Assembly: GCA_026929865.2 (NCBI GenBank)
Contig: CM049397.1
Span: 1,364,001-1,428,000, forward strand
Length of the DNA: 64,000 nt
Direction: 5' to 3'
Source: Hyperoplus lanceolatus
Taxonomy: Eukaryota; Chordata; Actinopteri; Uranoscopiformes; Ammodytidae
Shown here: in pieces, positions 38,358 to 49,492 of the stretch
Layout of the letters: every line of letters starts with the position of its first letter
Numbering within the stretch: the first letter of the stretch is position 1
Notes under the pieces: model-generated
Seen by the model: the letters and a program-made list of their open reading frames with translations, nothing else
The model's database searches: none
What the model was told of the DNA's origin: nothing
Position numbers and translations under genes: made by a program

Positions 38358-38948
38358 TTATTTATTTATTTATTTATTTATTATTCTTTCGGACAATTCC
38401 ACACAATACACAATTTTCTCTTGAAAATATTCATACATCATACTTTGTGTTGTCCGAAGGGAGACGGAAGAAGCCAAAGGCTTATCAGGTACCGCCCCAT
38501 TTTCATCAAATTCGAATTCAGATACACAGTTACTGTTACAGAAAATAAAAAATAAAACAAAAAACATTTTTTTTTATATATAGCTATATATATATATATA
38601 CATACATACATATATACACATATATATATATACACATATATACACATACATACACATTTTTTTTTTTTTTTTTTTTTTTTAAGAATCTGCAGTCCAATAC
38701 ACAATCAATTTTAATGTAATTGCTTCAGCTTTTAAGATCAGTTCAGCACAGTTCAGTTTCTCTGTGACAATGCCAAGTGTATAAAGTGTGAAGTGGCCTT
38801 GTATTTGGCCTGTTCCAATTCTTAACTGGTAGTCAAAACACTTCTGCAAAAGTATTCAAAAACAAGTCTGACAGCTGGCCTGTATTATTCTTTACAATAT
38901 TGATATGTAAGTGACATTGACATTGTGCTCAGGTTATTAGTCTGTAGT
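38358..38948 (-). mobile_element. Retroposon insertion in element A, minus strand
   Basis: Compared with element B, the sequence between ATCATGATT and AGTGTACAGG is extra. Read on the minus strand, its 3' part ends with a (AAAT)n tail at 38358-38383. That is the signature of a non-LTR retroposon. The interior includes AT/AC-rich simple repeats and a T-run of about 26 (38657-38682). The body clade is not determined, and more than one insertion may be involved. Confidence 0.6.
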
Positions 38949-39010
38949 GTACAGGTGTGCCTCCACAATAAAAGGCCACCCTGAAATGTGCAGTTTTGTC
39001 TCACAGCAAA

Positions 39011-39259
39011 ATGCCACAGATGCCACAAGCATTGAGGGAGCGTGCAATTGGCATGCTGACAGCAGGAATGTCAACCAGATCTGTTGCTTGTGCATTGAAT
39101 GTTCATTTCTCCACCATAAGCCGTCTCCAGCAACTTCGCACAGCCATTGAAGAGGAGTGGACCAACATTCCACAGGCCACAATTGACAATCTGATAAACT
39201 CTATGCAAAGAAGATGTGTTGCACTGCATGAGGCAAATGGTGGTCACACCAGATACTGA
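39011..39259 (+). CDS. DNA-binding-only mini-transposase from deleted Tc1 copy
   Basis: An 82-codon frame starts at the ATG in AAAATGCCACAG. Residues 1 to about 40 match the helix-turn-helix domain of the neighbouring transposase (with ALNVHFSTISRLQ conserved). They then jump in frame to its last about 42 residues (QLRTAIEEEW onward), which end GGHTRY. About 760 bp carrying the whole DDE catalytic core are missing. The junction falls at the shared word TCCA (intact copy: CGTCTCCA at 40183-40190 and ATATCCA near 40950), so deletion between microhomologies is likely. It cannot transpose anything. It might still bind terminal repeats. Nothing shows that it is expressed; it may be simply a relic. 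Confidence 0.6.
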   Translation: MPQMPQALRERAIGMLTAGMSTRSVACALNVHFSTISRLQQLRTAIEEEWTNIPQATIDNLINSMQRRCVALHEANGGHTRY

Positions 39260-39326
39260 CTGGTTCTGAGTCCCCAGACCCCCAATAAAGCAAAAAAATG
39301 CACATTTCAGAGTGGCCTTTTATTGT

Positions 39327-39630
39327 AGTAAATGGTAAATGGATTTGTATAGCGCTATATCTCCGTTTATCACAGACCCAAAGCGCTTTACATTGTTTTT
39401 TGTACACATTCACCCAGTCACACATACATTCATACACCGATAGCAGCAGCTACCACGCAGGGTAGGCTTAGCACTAGGGTGCTAAGCTAACTAAGCTAAC
39501 TATCGGGAGCAATTCGGGGTTCAGTGTCTTGCCCAGGGACACTTCGACATGTGGCGGGGAGACGGGGGATCGAACCTCCGACCCTGCACACCAGAGGCGA
39601 CCTCCCTACCCACTTCGCCACTGCCGCCCC
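39327..39630 (-). mobile_element. tRNA-derived SINE, TSD ATTGT
   Basis: Comparison with element B shows a clean insertion inside TTATTGTGGACAG, with ATTGT duplicated at 39322-39326 and 39631-39635. On the minus strand it opens with a tRNA-like head: an A-box-like TGGCGAAGTGGG and a B box GGTTCGATCCC about 33 bp further on, as needed for RNA polymerase III. It ends in a CCATTTACCATTTACT tail. The body (CACATTCACCC, GTGTCTTGCCC on the plus strand) is that of a common fish SINE-like repeat. Confidence 0.82.
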
Positions 39631-39788
39631 ATTGTGGACAGTCTAAGGCACACCTGTGCACTAATCATGATGTCAGATCAGCATCTTGATGTGGCACACC
39701 TGTGAGGTGGGATGGATTATCTCAGTAAAGCAGAAGTGCTCACTATCACACATTTAGACAGATTTGTGACCATATATATATATATATA

Positions 39789-41403
39789 CACTCAACAAAA
39801 ATATAAACGCAACACTTTTGTTTTTGCTCCCATTTTTCATAAAATGGACTTAAAGATCTAAAATTCATTCCAGATACACAATATTACCATTTCTCTCAAA
39901 CATTGTTCACAAATCTGTCTAAATGTGTGATAGTGAGCACTTCTGCTTTGCTGAGATAATCCATCCCACATCAAGATGCTGATCTGACATCATGATTAGT
40001 GCACAGGTGTGCCTTCGACTGTCCACAATAAAAGGCCACCCTGAAATGTGCAGTTTTGTCTCACAGCAAAATACCACAGATGCCACAAGCAATGAGGGAG
40101 CGTGCAATTGGCATGCTGACAGCAGGAATGTCAACCAGATCTGTTGCTCGTGCATTGAATGTTCATTTCTCCACCATAAGCCGTCTCCAAAGGCGTTTCA
40201 GAGAATATGGCAGTACATCCAACTGGCCTCACAACCGCAGACCACGTGTAACCACACCAGCCCAGGACCACCACATCCAGCAGGTTCACCTCCAAGATCG
40301 TCTGAGACCAGCCACTGAGACAGCTGCTGAAACAATTGGTTTGCATAACCAAACAATTTCTGCACAAACTGTCAGAAACCGTCTCAGGGAAGCTCAACTG
40401 CATGCTCGTCATCCTCATCGGGGTCTTGACCTGACTCCAGCTCGTCGCCGTAACAGACTTGAGTGGGCAAATGCTCACATTCGATGGCATCTGGCACGTT
40501 GGAGAGGTGTTCTCTTCACGGATGAATCTCGGTTTACATTGTTCAGGGCAGATGGCAGACAGCGTGTGTGGCGTCGTGTGGGTGAGCGCTTTGCTGATGT
40601 CAATGTTGTGGATCGAGTGGCCCATGGTGGTGGTGGGGTTATGGTATGGGCAGGCATCTGTTATGGACGAAGAACACAGGTGCATTTTATTGATGGCATT
40701 TTGAATGCACAGAGATACCGTGATGAGATCCTGAGGCCCATTGTTGTGCCATACATCCATGAACATCACCTCACGTTTCAGCAAGATAATGCACGGCCCC
40801 ATGTTGCAAGGATCTGTAAACAATTCTTGGAAGCTGAAAATGTCCCAGTTCTTGCATGGCCAGCATACTCACCGGACATGTCACCCATTGAGCATGTTTG
40901 GGATGTGCTTGACCGGCGTATACAACAGCGTGCACCACTTCCCACTAATATCCAGCAACTTCGCACAGCCATTGAAGAGGAGTGGACCAACATTCCACAG
41001 GCCACAATTGACAATCTGATAAACTCTATGCGAAGAAGATGTGTTGCACTGCATGAGGCAAATGGTGGTCACACCAGATACTGACTGGTTCTGAGTCCCC
41101 AGACCCCCAATAAAGCAAACAAATGCACATTTCAGAGTGGCCTTTTATTGTGGACAGTCTAAGGCACACCTGTGCACTAATCATGATGTCAGATCAGCAA
41201 CTTGATGTGGCACACCTGTGAGGTGGGATGGATTATCTCAGCAAAGCAGAAGTGCTCACTATCACACATTTAGACAGATTTGTGAACAATGTTTGAGAGA
41301 AATGGTAATATTGTGTATCTGGAATGAATTTTAGATCTTTAAGTCCATCTCATGAAAAATGGGAGCAAAAACAAAAGTGTTGCGTTTATATTTTTGTTGA
41401 GTG
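39789..41403 (+). mobile_element. Tc1-like element B, full length
   Basis: A 1615-bp element bounded by CACTCAACAAAAATATAAAC and its exact inverse, inserted in a TA run so that TA flanks both ends. The terminal inverted repeats are long: 39789-40052 (264 bp) and 41124-41403 (280 bp). The left repeat lacks about 15 bp (CTCACAGGTGTGCCA in element A) at 39968, which the right repeat keeps. One open transposase gene fills the middle. The family is Tc1/mariner, DD34E. The high similarity of the two repeats and the open frame suggest a young copy. Confidence 0.95.
40080..41084 (+). CDS. Tc1-like transposase (DD34E), intact
   Basis: This would be the cut-and-paste transposase, acting in the nucleus on the flanking terminal repeats and inserting at TA. 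The frame is open for 334 codons from the ATG at 40080, close to the usual about 340 for Tc1 transposases. Order of parts: an N-terminal helix-turn-helix (ERAIGMLTAGMSTRSVARAL), a second DNA-binding region with RRPRVTTP, then the catalytic core. The acidic triad is visible: Asp in LFTDESRF (codon 40521), Asp in FQQDNARPH (40785) and Glu in SPIEHVWD (40890), with 34 residues between the last two. The equivalent of the upstream ATG used by copy A is ATA here (40071), so this copy probably starts three codons later. Whether that harms activity is unknown. There is no intron and no premature stop. Confidence 0.93.
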   Translation: MPQAMRERAIGMLTAGMSTRSVARALNVHFSTISRLQRRFREYGSTSNWPHNRRPRVTTPAQDHHIQQVHLQDRLRPATETAAETIGLHNQTISAQTVRNRLREAQLHARHPHRGLDLTPARRRNRLEWANAHIRWHLARWRGVLFTDESRFTLFRADGRQRVWRRVGERFADVNVVDRVAHGGGGVMVWAGICYGRRTQVHFIDGILNAQRYRDEILRPIVVPYIHEHHLTFQQDNARPHVARICKQFLEAENVPVLAWPAYSPDMSPIEHVWDVLDRRIQQRAPLPTNIQQLRTAIEEEWTNIPQATIDNLINSMRRRCVALHEANGGHTRY

Positions 41404-41662
41404 TATATATATACACTTGATTGTTGTTGGTATACAATTTGTTTTGACAAATCTGTACTGTGTGTCTATATGTCAATGAAATATGTGTGTGACCAAGGAT
41501 TCTGGACTCATCTATGACGTATATTCCTGTTTTATAACAACTTTGGTCATATCGTTGTAATATTGTCAATCATTTTTATCAGTTCCTCTGTATTGATCAA
41601 AAGATAGAGCTGAGATCTGGGATTTATCAATAGACTAGTCATCCCTACAGTTTATATTGGAC

Positions 41663-41885
41663 TGTCCCCCGTGACCCAATACTACGTCCAAGCGCAACAT
41701 AATTAAAAAATAGTAATTGCCGAAGTATTCTCGCTGGTCTGATGAGGAAGTGGAATGTGAAAACAATTGTAAAGCCTCATGTAGCCTACGCTCCAAACCA
41801 CAAACATGCATTTAGACGTGGTGACGTAGGCCAGGAAGCAATGGTGCCCAGGCCCAGATCTTTAGGAGCAGTATGAGTGTGCCCT
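41663..41885. mobile_element. Fragment related to the 18297-18824 MITE
   Basis: It shares the blocks GAAGTGGAATGT, AAGCAATGGTGCC and AGGCCCAGATCTTTAG, in the same order, with 18525-18740. It ends GAGTGTGCCCTTA, like that family's terminus. The left part is missing or diverged. Confidence 0.65.
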
Positions 41886-42420
41886 TATTCTATTTGTGAA
41901 AATGCAATAAAGACACATTTCAATCTTTTTTTCTAAATCTGGACCACATTGGATCTGGTCTGGATGCAAACAAGTGTTGAAACGTGTCTTTATTGCATTT
42001 TTTTACAGATAGAATAAAGGTTACACCAATTGGAAACTATGTTTAAAATAATGTTTGCCTCTCTGGGATAATCTAGACCAGATTTGAAGAGGTTAGGTGT
42101 GGTGGTTTTCAATCAGGACCTGGTCTAATGTGGTCTGGACCCCTAAAAAAAGCATTAAAATGTGTCTTAATTGCATTTTCAAAAATAGAATAAAGATTTT
42201 ACACATCTGTAACCATGTTTTTAATGAGTTGCGGCCTCACTGGGATAATGTAGTCCACATTTGAAGAGTCTAGATGAAGTGTTTTTTTTTTTATCAGGAC
42301 CTGGTCTAATGTGTTCTGGATGCGTAAAAAGCAGTGACATCTCCCTTTTTTGTATTCTAACAAATTAAATAAAGGTTACATAAATCCTGAACTTTGGTTA
42401 GGAATCTTTAGGGATAAACT
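41886..42420. repeat. Diverged tandem repeat, period about 180 bp
   Basis: Three successive units start near 41955, 42131 and 42312 (GTCTGGATGC-type words). Each carries a TGTCTTTATTGCATTT-like block, AGAATAAAGGTTACAC, GGGATAATCTAGACC and CAGGACCTGGTCTAATG, with substantial divergence. The opening 40 bases (41885-41925) are an inverted copy of the TGTCTTTATTGCATTT block, making a small hairpin at the left edge. The function is unknown. Confidence 0.75.
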
Positions 42421-43238
42421 AGACCAAGTAAAGCTACTTTACCGCAATTTAAGAGGTGAAAAAGACAGAATCAGTCGCTCCATGCCGTAAGTTAATAAAT
42501 CCTTAACCCTTTCCTTAACTGCTGAATCAGAAGCTGTAAATCAGAGGCTAAATTCAGCGTTGTGCTAATATTTCCTCATAATGCACAACTATACCAATTG
42601 CAATATGTCAAAGATGACAATAAACTTGATAAATGTTCACAGCGGACAGTTTGCGTGATGAATTCAACTTATAGTTGCTACGAGGAACTTTAAATGTTTC
42701 TGAAACAGTCAAATTTTTCCTTTGATGATGATATATTACATGTAACAGGAAACGAGAACATCAGTGCAAAGAATCCTATTTTTATACAGTTTTTTTAAGG
42801 CCTTTGTCATGTTCTGACAAGTAAAGTTTCTTGGACCACCTTTAAGGTGCGTACACACTGCACGCAATTGTTTACGCAATTCGTTACGCAAGTGACGCGC
42901 TGCTTGATCATATTTGGGTCGATCATGTCCATCGCGTGTATTGCCTCTATCGCGCCTAGATTTCCTCTCGCTATTTTATTTCCCCGAATCAACCATGGCT
43001 GAGATCAGACTGGCAAAACTGTGCACTGTGTGCCTGACGGTACAAATACAACAAGCTGTGCCAAAGACAGATGTAGCTGTCTAATACGCACAAATAAACA
43101 GCAACAGAACGTACAAAACAGATTTGCATCAGTGTATGCGATGGCCCCGGCAAGAATAGCATTAAAACAGCATAAAGATGCACACCGCTCGCTAATACAC
43201 AGAAATAAACAGCCATTCAGCAACATACAAAACACTTT

Positions 43239-43423
43239 TTTTTTTTTAAAGATATTTTTTGGGCATTTTTATGCTGTTATTAATAGTGCAGAGAGACAGA
43301 GGTGAAATGGGGCAGAGAGGGGAGTGACATGCAGAGAACGACCGCGGGCGGGAATCGAACCCGGGTCTGCTGCTGGGCCCGGCCCGGGAGGGGGACGCCT
43401 TACAGACTGAGCTAAAGGCACCC
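43239..43423 (-). mobile_element. tRNA-derived SINE with 14-15-bp target duplication
   Basis: Minus strand. It begins TGGGGTGCCTTTAGCTCAGT with an A box (TAGCTCAGTCTG), followed by a B box (GGGTTCGATTCCC, plus 43350-43362), and ends in an A-rich tail (T-run at 43237-43247 on plus). CATACAAAACACTTT is repeated at 43224-43238 and 43424-43438, a typical LINE-mediated target duplication. Its intact promoter boxes and perfect duplication suggest a fairly recent insertion. Confidence 0.93.
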
Positions 43424-43447
43424 CATACAAAACACTTTAACAACAGC

Positions 43448-44307
43448 CAGTGTTGTGCCTGAACAAGTTCAGTGAACTCGTTCATACTGTATTTGGGCCG
43501 AACTGAACGTACTGTATTTCTGCCTGATGAACGTCACTGTGAAGTGTGAACACATTCATTCTGGTGTTTGTGAATGGCACTCTCTCACAGTTTAACATTG
43601 TTCAAGAGAGTGGCTGATTTCCATAGAGCCTTCCAAGCGAAAACCCGGCTAAAACATACTGTAAACAGGTCTTAATATGTAGCGGGGAAAGAAAACAATC
43701 TGGCATCAAAATGCCAAGCATGGAGGCAAAAACAAATGAAGGCAGCAGCACTACCTCAGACTCTGCCTACACCATTAATAAAAAAAATATTAAATGAAAA
43801 AACATTTGCACTGTCCTGCTTTTGTTTGAATAATTCCTCATTAAAAAGACAATTCAAGCAATATGTTTTTCCTCGTGTTTTTGAGAATATACTGTAGGGC
43901 TGAAGGTTTCTAGTGTGGACTGAATGGGTGGTAACAAAGCGTTAAAGCAACAATGGGGAAATGCCAGTATTCTGAGGGCTGTCCCCTCTCTGCTAATGTA
44001 AACCATGATTGGATAAGGATTCAAAATTGGATACGAAGATGAAATCTGACACATAGTTTCAGTGTTAAAACTGATACAATAATTACTGTCTGTGGTTCTA
44101 TATGGGCTATGGCAATCATTCTGAAAGATAATAGCTCAGAGCACCGTATTGAAAAAAAGAAAAGAACCATGAACTAGTTCATTTTTGGAAATGTGAAATT
44201 AATTAAAAATTTTGAATTATGAACTTTGAACTGAACTAGTTCATTTTAAAATGACTGGACTGAACTTTGAACTAGTTCACGTAGAAAGTGAACTTTCCCA
44301 AACACTG
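43448..44307. mobile_element. hAT MITE with CAGTGTT ends
   Basis: It starts CAGTGTTGTGCCTGAAC and ends GTTCACGTAGAAAGTGAACTT followed by TCCCAAACACTG, the inverse of the common fish hAT end CAGTGTTTGGGAAAGTTCAC. The inside is full of GAACTAGTTC and TGAACT motifs near both ends. ACAGC flanks both sides (43443-43447 and 44308-44312), only 5 of the expected 8 bp. No transposase remnant was recognised. Confidence 0.75.
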
Positions 44308-44921
44308 ACAGCATTGCTTGTGCGTAGTGGCACAAAATAAAGGCACACATTGCCCTACCTGGCTGTGACAGTTCGCCAGGTCTGGCTGAGATGAAAACCT
44401 TTGCTTTGCTTTACTTACTGTGAAAGTCCACATGGACACTGCCGTCATGTTTGGGTTCATAATATCCTCCGGAGTAGCACACAGCTGGGTGTTGCGCTAT
44501 GCTTACCGGCACTAACTTGGCTAAAGTACAGCTAAACAGATGCAAAAGGCACATCTCAAAAGCCCAATCTCCTCTCTCACTATCCCAACGCCTGCTCCTT
44601 CTTGTAGAACACCGCGCTGTTGTCATAAAGCACCGGGTGCCCGCACACAGCCATAACATACTCCTCCGTGTTTCTCAGCCTCTCTGTGTCCTGGCTAGAT
44701 GTCAGTGACATTGGGTCAATCTCAACACTGATTGGTGTAATTGATGCGGCGTGCTGGACGTTCATCTTGTGCAGACGCACCTGTACATTGACTTTGTATG
44801 TAATCTTGTGGTGTCCATGTGTACGTACCTTAAAGCTGTGCTACTTAAGTATGGAACAGTAATTTGAGGTCTCTTTATTGACTACTTTGGCAGAAAGTAG
44901 TCAATAGAAAATAGTCAATAG

Positions 44922-45076
44922 AAAGCAGAAGTGCTCACTATCATACATTTAGACAGATTTGTGAACAATGTTTGAGAGAAATGGTAATATTGTGTATCTG
45001 GAATGAATTTTAGATCTTTAAGTCCATCTCATGAAAAATGGGAGCAAAAACAAAAGTGTTGCGTTTATATTTTTGA
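44922..45076. mobile_element. Loose terminal repeat of the Tc1-like A/B family
   Basis: AAAGCAGAAGTGCTCACTAT through GTGTTGCGTTTATATTTTTG matches the outer part of the right terminal repeat of element B almost base for base. It stops short of the last few terminal bases and runs into an (AT)n tract. There is no coding part. Confidence 0.88.
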
Positions 45077-45077
45077 G

Positions 45078-45089
45078 TTATATATATAA

Positions 45090-45163
<74 letters not shown>
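45078..45163. repeat. (AT)n microsatellite
   Basis: An AT run, with one short AAAAA interruption near its start. Confidence 0.95.
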
Positions 45164-46438
<1,275 letters not shown>

Positions 46439-46859
46439 TGTGTGTGTGTCTGTCTGTCTGTTGTGGACAGATATGAGCAAAATTGAAAGTGACCAGCAGC
46501 GACATATGAACGTTCAAGGACTTTATTGATCGGTGAGGTGGTCTTAATCATACTAGTCTTCAGCAGCACTCCAGGTGATTGAATAAGTTTGAAAGAGCTG
46601 ACATGTCTCTTTGGCTTTTCCATCGCTTTTCAATTAGACTTCTGTTGCTTCCAACCTGCCTATGTCCAGCAGACAAAACCAGGGCTTTATTGGAAGAGGA
46701 TAGTAGTAATATTATAAATCACCTTTTTTGGTATGGTACCTTTTCAAAACAATGTGCTTCAGAGAGGAAAACTAAAGATAAGAATATGTACATTAAAACA
46801 CAATAATAAAAGGGATACCTCTTCCCAAATTACAAAATGATGATAAAGAAAAACTTGAT

Positions 46860-48370
46860 GCTGACATATTCCAGATGGAATGGTCCTCCTCGCTATTAAC
46901 TCTCAACAAAATAATAAGGCCCCTGGGCCAGACGGGTTACCAATTGAGTATTATAAAACCTTCTCTAAGAAATGATTGGCCCCCCTAACAAATATGATTA
47001 AAGAAGCTCTAGAAAAACAGAAACTACCAGACTCATTGGAAGTCAACAATCACACTGCTACACAAACCAGGAAAAGATAAGCAGAAATGTGACTCGTACA
47101 GGCCCCTCAGCCTCCTAAATGCAGACTATAAGATTCTATCTAAATGAATTGCTCTCAGATTGGAAGATACAATGCCAAAGTTAATACACCCTGCTCAAAC
47201 AGGATTTATTAAGAACAGATATGGTTGGGTCTATGTCCGACGGCTGCTCCACACATTGCTTCTGAACTCTATGGATCTGGCTGAATGCAGAGAAAAGTGA
47301 CGTTAGAAGGGTATCTATAGAACAGCACCAGTTGAAAACTATTCCTCTAAGTACAGTTCCATGTGTGGGTACCAAAAAAAGTATTGTCGCGCTCACAAAA
47401 AACACATTAAATATACATATTATGCTAAATGCACTTTTTAAATGTGTTCTAACATATCCATGGGTCCACGGTGTGCCTAGAGACTGCCAACATATTTAAA
47501 AAAATAACAATCTCTCCTTTTCTCACTCTCCCCTTTTCTGAAACCCCCCCCCTACCCCCATATACTCCAGTCAGAATTCTCCTCATTTCTGACCTCACAA
47601 ACTGGAGAGCCAGAAGCTTCCACTGTGCAGCCCACACCCCTATTTCTTATTGGTCCACGGCCCTGACAGACAGAGGGCGAGGCGTATCTGGCTTCGCTTC
47701 CGGTCAGGGGGCGGGGGAGCTCAAAGATTGTATATTTACGAGGGGAGCTGCAGCTCTTTTTAAAAAATAGGCCATTGTGAGATTAGCTGAACATCAGCAT
47801 AGTACAATAAATTATCTGAAAGTTTTTTTCAGCAAACAATTAAAGAAAAACGTATTAGGGACCACTAAGACCATATAATATGGTGTATAATAGTACCGAA
47901 AAGTGTATAATATGGGAGCTTTAATAATGAACTCTTTTGATGCTTGGCAGGAATGTCAATATTTCATTTATCAGGAAAACTCCCCTGTGTGGTAACCAAC
48001 ATCTCAATTCACATTGCTGATACAATACTACTTATGGAAAGATAAGAAAACCTAACCATTGCAGATTTATATATCAACGATACATTTGTTAATTTCCAAC
48101 AACTATCTGAAAAGTCAACCTTCCTAAACATAATAATTTTTTTAATTTCTACAAATTAGGCATTGGGCTAAAGACAAATCTAAAGACATCTTTCCTGAAA
48201 TCCCCCCAAAATCCCCTTTCGAAACATATCTTTATAGTAGGACGTGCACAACAACCAAAGGAATAACATCTCACATATATGGCGTCATTAATGACAATTT
48301 ACCTGACTATGATAAAATATTCCAAAAAATAAAATGGGAAAATTATCTAGGTTGTGTCTTTACAGAGGGT
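46860..48370 (+). pseudogene. Dead L1-type LINE reverse transcriptase
   Basis: Plus-strand relic. At 46911-47290, read with stops and frame changes, it gives L1-type RT segments: [38 protein letters not shown], and HPAQTGFIKNR. From about 48050 to 48360 it gives the L1 C-terminal region (LTIADLYINDTFVNFQQLS; then HWAKDKSKDIFPEI; then THIYGV-like and KIKWENYLG words). The central RT part with the FADD box is gone, and a probable MITE (47407-47924) sits in the gap. The endonuclease half was not recognised upstream. Ends are approximate. Confidence 0.8.
47407..47924. mobile_element. Probable TTAA-flanked MITE inside the L1 relic
   Basis: TTAA lies at both borders (47407-47410 and 47921-47924). 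The ends share a weak inverted pattern: CATATTATGC inside the left end, and CATATTATACAC when the right end is inverted. L1 coding similarity stops before it and resumes after it. The interior is GC-rich with C- and G-runs and is unlike its surroundings. End similarity is low, so the call is tentative. Confidence 0.5.
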
Positions 48371-49492
48371 AATATATATCCTAGTTGTTTGTGTAAGCTA
48401 CGTTCGCTATGCAGCGCTGCTATTACCCATCATCAACAGTGACTTGTTTGCATCATGGGAATACACGGTCAATAATGGATATAATATGGACACCAAAGAC
48501 TATGAATATTGGATCGTTGTATGGATGTATTTCGCTTGGAAAATCCAACAAGTATTCGAAGCCTGCAAAACATCCTGCATGGCAATCATCCAAGCTTAAA
48601 TCCATATATGCGCACATACAAGCTCAAAAAAAGTTTGACCAACCCACAGGCCTATGGCTCTCAGTCTCTCTATCTCTGTCCTTTTGTTCTGACTGTGAAT
48701 CCAATCTCAGCTCAATCAGCCCAAGTGCTGGTTGTTTCCTTCTCCCCTCTGCACACAGATGTTAAGCAAGAAATAAAGGTCATGCAAGCGTTCAGGTGGA
48801 ACTAATCTGTTTCTCCTTTTCATCATGTTATGGGGGCTGATTGAGGACGGGGGTTATCAGCTGATCCAGGAGCAGATAGAGGCGGGCTAAGGTGTGGGCT
48901 GCAGCGTGCTAAAATCTGATTAGAATGACCAACAGATGAAACATTGGTAGAGGGTTCTTCAACACCAGCATCAGCTCTGCTTTGAAAGATGAGTCGTGAT
49001 CTCTGAAGCAACATGTATCTGATCTGAATCTGTGACAGTGTCCTGTGAGATAGTCATCTCAAAACGCTAAAACATTTGTGAACACCACACCACTGAGATT
49101 AGATGTTTCCTTGATAGAAAGGATCAAGCAGTCCCAGATGAAAGCTGCTGTAAAGCATTGGGAAAAGAAAAAAAATCTGTCTGGTAAATTTTGTTTTTGA
49201 ATCAGTTATTTCAGTTTAACAAAAAATGAGGGACTGGCAAATCTCCTCCTTGGATCTCACCTGCTTGGCGTGGGACGTCTGACTATATGTGATATTCTCA
49301 CATCTTCCCAAGACTGCATGTCCATTTGGGTCATGCCTTTTTTAGGCCTGTGTGTTAAATGTCCATTTTCCCCACAAAGATTAAAACTATTCTGTCCTCA
49401 ATGTGTGTTCCTGTACACAAAGAAGATCACAGGGCTGGAGTAATGTTCACTGGGGTTTACTGTTGTCTACTTCAATGAAGATACAGTACATT
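48371..49492. other. Non-coding sequence
   Basis: No gene or repeat end was recognised. The 48820-49020 part is repeat-free and GC-balanced. Overlapping open frames of 80-118 codons at 48354-48805 lie partly on the L1 tail and have no known domain. Confidence 0.35.

Larger units (their letters stand above)
38134..39769 (+). mobile_element. Tc1-like element A: internally deleted, twice interrupted
   Basis: It starts with CACTCAACAAAAATGTAAAC, the same terminus as the full-length element at 39789. The left terminal repeat (to about 38357), a short transposase remnant (39011-39259) and part of the right terminal repeat (39631-39769) are present. A retroposon (38358-38948) splits the left repeat and a tRNA-SINE (39327-39630) splits the right one. 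The outer about 115 bp of the right repeat are missing, replaced by a TA run leading straight into element B. Confidence 0.88.
42840..44833. mobile_element. Possible composite element with AAGGTGCGTACACA-like ends
   Basis: TTTAAGGTGCGTACACAC at 42841 and the inverse of TTTAAGGTACGTACACA ending at 44833 could be terminal repeats of one element that later took in the SINE and hAT MITE between them. No target duplication is seen and the match is only about 17 bases, so this may be two separate fragments or chance. Confidence 0.25.

Noticed and set aside
40131..40823. 230-codon open frame on the minus strand
   Set aside because: It is the antisense shadow of the intact Tc1-like transposase.
39327..43423. 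tRNA genes suggested by A and B boxes at two places
   Set aside because: No complete cloverleaf is seen; both are heads of SINEs with target duplications.
42840..44833. A single large 2-kb transposon containing the SINE and hAT MITE
   Set aside because: End similarity is about 17 bases without a target duplication; kept only as a low-confidence feature.
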